Below, in pieces: positions 61,065 through 64,000 of a stretch of 64,000 nucleotides of DNA. The notes below the pieces were generated by a model. The model saw nothing but the letters and a program-made list of their open reading frames with translations, was not told the DNA's origin and did not search any database. Source of the DNA: Desulfobacter postgatei 2ac9 (lineage in GTDB: Bacteria > Desulfobacterota > Desulfobacteria > Desulfobacterales > Desulfobacteraceae); NCBI RefSeq assembly GCF_000233695.2, contig NZ_CM001488.1:1414202-1478201 (forward strand). The letters run 5' to 3'. The position numbers were made by a program, and so were the translations under genes. Each line of letters starts with the position of its first letter. The first letter of the stretch is position 1.

Positions 61065-62873
61065 ATGCAAATTCTGAAAAATTTGAATCATGCAATGATT
61101 TCAAAAGTCATGATCATTTTTATTCTGCCTTATTTTTTATCGGTCGGATGCTATCAGGCCGGGGTGGAAAAACGAATATCCGGAGAAAAAGAAGGGTCGG
61201 CTTGTGTAGATAAAACAGCAAAAACGTGGACCCCTTCCGTATGGACGGATTTTGTCAGGAACGGCCCCACAGGTACCCGCCTGCCCGATTTTTCAAGAGC
61301 CGGGTATGGTATGGCGGAAAAAACAATACCCGAAATAAAAAAACCGCTCTTCAATGTCACCCATGTGCGATTCGGCGCTGTTCCCGATGACGGCAAGGAA
61401 GACACGTTGGCGATCCAGGCGGCCATTGATGCTGCGGCAGCAGCCGGGGGCGGTGTTGTATTTCTGCCCAAAGGCCGATACGACATTCATCAGACAAAAA
61501 CGTCTCCCTATCTTCAAATTCGTTCTGACCGTATCGTTTTGCGGGGCCAGGGCTCCGGTAAAACCGGCACCATCCTTTTCATGGGTGCGCCGGGAGAAGA
61601 TGGGCGGGTCCGCCGTCTGGGAACCGTTTCAGCCGAAATAGAAGCCCGGTCTCATACGGCTGTAGCAGTTATAGGCCCTGAGGAGGGTAACGAACTGGCC
61701 GCGTTTACACAAGACGTGGTCCGGGGACAAAGAGATATTCGGGTTACCGATACCGGAAAATTTTTTGAAGGACAGGTGGTGACTGTCGTATGCAACGATC
61801 CTCTCATCGACCCCGCACATCCGGCACCACATAAAGCGGATATCCCTGTGCAACTGACCACACCTTTTGCGCTCAGTTCTGTCCAGAACGATACGTTTGG
61901 GGCTTCGGTTCAGAAACTTTCCTGGATTGCCGGCATTGAAAAGATTCTCGATGCCCATACCATCCGTCTAACCCGTCCGGCAAGGTTTGATCAGCCCTTA
62001 CGCTATACCCCTGAAATTTTCTCTTTTAACGGCATTCACGAGATCGGCATCGAACACCTGCGCATCGAAAGTGCGTGGTCCGGCGGCTACCGGCACCACA
62101 AACCGTTCAAGGATACGGATGGAAAGATTATCCGTACCGCCAAGGAGCAGGATTATCTCTGGGGTGGCATCTGGATCAGCAGCGCAGTGAACGGATGGGT
62201 ACAAGATGTGACCTTTGCCGACATGACCCAGGGAATTATCCTCAGCCAATCTGCCCAGTGGACCCTGAAGGACCTTACATTTACAGGACAGGAAGGACAT
62301 GCCGGTGTCACCATCGGATGGGGAAACGACAACCTGGTCAGAAACGTTCACTTCCATGCCCGGTTGGTTCATCCGGTGACGCTTACAATGACGGCATCAG
62401 GAAACGTTATCACAGAATGCACGGCACATTATGAAGGCAGAAATTCATATTCAGGCACGGACACGGCCATGGATTTTCACGGCATTTTTCCTTTTGAAAA
62501 TCTCTTTGAAAAAATGAAGGGGTTCTATGTCTGTCCGGGTGGAGATTTGAGCGTGATGCCCCATGCCGGTGTAAGAAACGTTTTCTGGAATATCGAGGCA
62601 CCTGCAAAGATCACCGGCTACGGCGACTATGCAAAAGATTCCTTCGTGCAAACCTATGATTTTGTGAACACCTCATCCAAAACGCCTGCCACCATGCATG
62701 AACACTATCCCCAGGCATTCTACATTGGTATCCACAGGAGGGGCAATCGCTGCGTCACCCTGGCCGGATCAACCGAAGACGGTCACACCCGGTGGATGAC
62801 CGTGGAAGGATTGAATCATCCGGATATCGCCATTCCTTCCCTGTACGAGCGGCAAAGAAAAGAAGCACAGTAG
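61065..62873 (+). CDS. Beta-helix lipoprotein of the pectate lyase superfamily
   Basis: 602 residues from ATG 61065. The lipoprotein signal is VMIIFILPYFLSVGC with Cys in LSVGC. The mature part opens with a Pectate_lyase_3-type segment (FGAVPDDGKEDTLAIQAAID, AAGGGVVFLPKGRYDI, IVLRGQG) and continues as parallel beta-helix coils (FADMTQGIILSQSAQW, GHAGVTIGWGNDNLVRNVHF, TASGNVITECTAHYEG). Likely an envelope-bound lyase or epimerase acting on an acidic polysaccharide. The divergent AlgI/AlgJ-like genes suggest that the same polymer is acetylated. No proof of the catalytic residues. Confidence 0.85.
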   Translation: MQILKNLNHAMISKVMIIFILPYFLSVGCYQAGVEKRISGEKEGSACVDKTAKTWTPSVWTDFVRNGPTGTRLPDFSRAGYGMAEKTIPEIKKPLFNVTHVRFGAVPDDGKEDTLAIQAAIDAAAAAGGGVVFLPKGRYDIHQTKTSPYLQIRSDRIVLRGQGSGKTGTILFMGAPGEDGRVRRLGTVSAEIEARSHTAVAVIGPEEGNELAAFTQDVVRGQRDIRVTDTGKFFEGQVVTVVCNDPLIDPAHPAPHKADIPVQLTTPFALSSVQNDTFGASVQKLSWIAGIEKILDAHTIRLTRPARFDQPLRYTPEIFSFNGIHEIGIEHLRIESAWSGGYRHHKPFKDTDGKIIRTAKEQDYLWGGIWISSAVNGWVQDVTFADMTQGIILSQSAQWTLKDLTFTGQEGHAGVTIGWGNDNLVRNVHFHARLVHPVTLTMTASGNVITECTAHYEGRNSYSGTDTAMDFHGIFPFENLFEKMKGFYVCPGGDLSVMPHAGVRNVFWNIEAPAKITGYGDYAKDSFVQTYDFVNTSSKTPATMHEHYPQAFYIGIHRRGNRCVTLAGSTEDGHTRWMTVEGLNHPDIAIPSLYERQRKEAQ

Positions 62874-62893
62874 AAGGATCAACCTACCCACCT

Positions 62894-63153
62894 CTATTTA
62901 ACAGCCTGAACTATATATCCGCCAGGAAATGCCATTTTTTCTGCCTGTACAAGTTGTTTCTCAGTCCGTTTTCTTTCTTCTATCTCGTGCTGAAGCTTGA
63001 CAGTCTGTTTTTCCAGATCTTTCTGGTATGCCTCATTCTCAGCAATGAGCTTGGGGCGATCTATCGCTTTTTCAAAAAAAATTATCCAGATTATCAAGAA
63101 ACAGATCCGTTAAAAATGGATCAAAATGTTTACCCGTCTCGCTTTTGAAAAGT
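62894..63153 (-). pseudogene. HD-GYP / sensor kinase junction fragment
   Basis: Minus strand. It begins KSETGKHFDPFLTDLFLDN, the usual end of an HD-GYP domain. A T8 run (about 63077-63085) then shifts the frame, and it continues as AENEAYQKDLEKQTVKLQHE, IEERKRTEKQLVQAEKMA, the coiled coil that precedes a HisKA domain (normally KMASLG). It stops at 62894 before the kinase domain. A remnant with a frameshift and both flanks missing. Confidence 0.7.
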
Positions 63154-63160
63154 GCAATAA

Positions 63161-64000
63161 TTAATTTTGGGGTTTAAGGTTATCCGGGTTTCGCCAGCAC
63201 AGGGGATCCGACGCCAGAAAATCTCCTGTGAGCTGGAAGGCTGCGCCCCGGCACCCGTAACAGATGTCATTTTTTTCACAGGTGCGGCAGTATCCTTTGA
63301 TGGTTTGCCGGTGATTTTTCAGCAGGCGAAGTTCGCGGGAATGGTCCAGAATATCCTTAAGGCGGGTTTCCCGTATGTTGCCTATGGATTTTGTAATCCC
63401 CACACAGGGTTGGACATTGCCGATGGAGGTGACGGTGCAGGAAAACTGGTGCCGCATACACTGGTTGCCCATGAGCGGCGGCTGGGGGTCCCATTCAATG
63501 CCGTAGCGCTCCCGGTCAACGGCACATATTTCCTCGAACACCACTTTGAGTTCCAGGGGAGAAAGTTCAAGGGAGGTATTGTTTTTTGCCTGGCCCTGGG
63601 GGGTAATGATTTCAAAATAGGGCGCCATGTTGTTGTCCCTGATCCAGGTCCACAAGTTAATCAGTTCATCCCGGTTCTGGCGGCAGATAATGGTGCTCAA
63701 GGCCAGGAACGCATCTTTGGCGGGATAGCCTGCGGCTTTAAGGTTGCCAAGGGCATTGTGGATAATATGAAACGCCCCTTTTTTACCTGCAAGGGCATCC
63801 TGTCTGGCCTCATCAAAGGAGTTCATTTTCAGGACCACCCTTACCCCGGCTGCGCGAAGTTCCCGGGAAAAATCAGGGGTAATGCCGGTACCGTTGGTAA
63901 AGATCTCTGTTTCAAGATGATGGCTTTTTAAAAATTCAATGACCTGCCGGATATGGGGGTAGATGCTGGGCTCTCCGCCCAACAGAATAATTTTCCCGGC
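63161..64000 (-). CDS. Radical SAM/SPASM-domain protein (partial)
   Basis: The N-terminal part, including the CxxxCxxC cluster loop, lies beyond the window. The visible 279 residues contain the SAM-binding GGEPSIYP motif, the TIM-barrel part (EIFTNGTGITPDF, MNSFDEARQDALAG) and a C-terminal SPASM region rich in Cys (NQCMRHQFSCTVTSIGNVQP, YCRTCEKNDICYGCRG). SPASM proteins hold auxiliary [4Fe-4S] clusters and modify peptides or mature enzymes, or act in heme d1-like pathways. A codon at 63982 could be misread as a start; the frame is open through to the window edge. Confidence 0.9.
   Translation of the reverse strand, partial: AGKIILLGGEPSIYPHIRQVIEFLKSHHLETEIFTNGTGITPDFSRELRAAGVRVVLKMNSFDEARQDALAGKKGAFHIIHNALGNLKAAGYPAKDAFLALSTIICRQNRDELINLWTWIRDNNMAPYFEIITPQGQAKNNTSLELSPLELKVVFEEICAVDRERYGIEWDPQPPLMGNQCMRHQFSCTVTSIGNVQPCVGITKSIGNIRETRLKDILDHSRELRLLKNHRQTIKGYCRTCEKNDICYGCRGAAFQLTGDFLASDPLCWRNPDNLKPQN

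Overview
The window looks like chromosome from a mesophilic sulfate-reducing deltaproteobacterium of the Desulfobacter/Desulfobacterales type. The main evidence is a complete dissimilatory sulfite reductase locus (dsrA-dsrB-dsrD plus the siroheme amidase dsrN, 52288-56604). Around it are multiheme cytochromes, a hybrid cluster protein, a flavodiiron protein and many sigma54/two-component regulators. The assignment rests on gene content and protein motifs read by eye, with no database search.

Left part (1-10 kb): the end of a response regulator and its histidine kinase; a di-iron RIC/ScdA repair protein behind a perfect FNR-type box; a TetR-controlled tripartite ABC exporter with its own outer-membrane channel; and a membrane-bound ferredoxin-type protein of the NapH/NosR kind. 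From 10 to 16 kb the DNA is decayed: a broken glutamine amidotransferase, a truncated cupin gene, and a group II intron sitting in the loop of a large palindrome. That intron is itself interrupted, at the catalytic YADD codons of its reverse transcriptase, by a second complete group II intron.

Middle (16-34 kb): a copper/zinc envelope-stress block (CopA with a C-terminal CopZ domain, CsoR, a ZraP-like protein, a SHOCT protein, RseC, ZraR/ZraS-like pair), an IS1595-type transposase relic, a cupin gene, and then a nitrogen-oxide block: an octaheme Hao-like cytochrome with a frameshift, its NapC/NrfH partner, a PAS protein, Hcp, flavodiiron FprA, a DUF1858 protein and a Crp/Fnr regulator. The likely common job is reduction and detoxification of nitrite, hydroxylamine and NO, with RIC repairing iron-sulfur clusters.

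From 33.5 to 38.7 kb is a graveyard and integration hotspot: a birA pseudogene fused to the tail of a second RIC gene, an SDR pseudogene, palindromic elements, a tyrosine recombinase, a tRNA-Cys-like attachment copy, a 1.3-kb insertion-sequence relic with 20-bp terminal repeats, and transposase scraps. Next come a large unrecognised protein paired with a DapF-like epimerase, a thioredoxin-fold/HEAT protein, and a fusion of an EndoQ-like PHP nuclease with a UvrD helicase.

Right part (47-64 kb): ordinary genes (lytic transglycosylase, galU, YkgJ-type cysteine cluster protein, dapA family, TPR protein), the dsr locus, a polysaccharide deacetylase, further fused pseudogene scraps (OAH sulfhydrylase and MCP ends), an AlgI/AlgJ-like polysaccharide acetylation pair with a beta-helix lipoprotein, and a radical SAM/SPASM protein cut by the window end. 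I see no CRISPR array and no rRNA. The strongest observations are the nested introns with matching EBS/IBS pairing, the 124-bp element whose empty site is preserved in a second repeat copy, the EndoQ-UvrD fusion, and the unknown protein/DapF-like pair.
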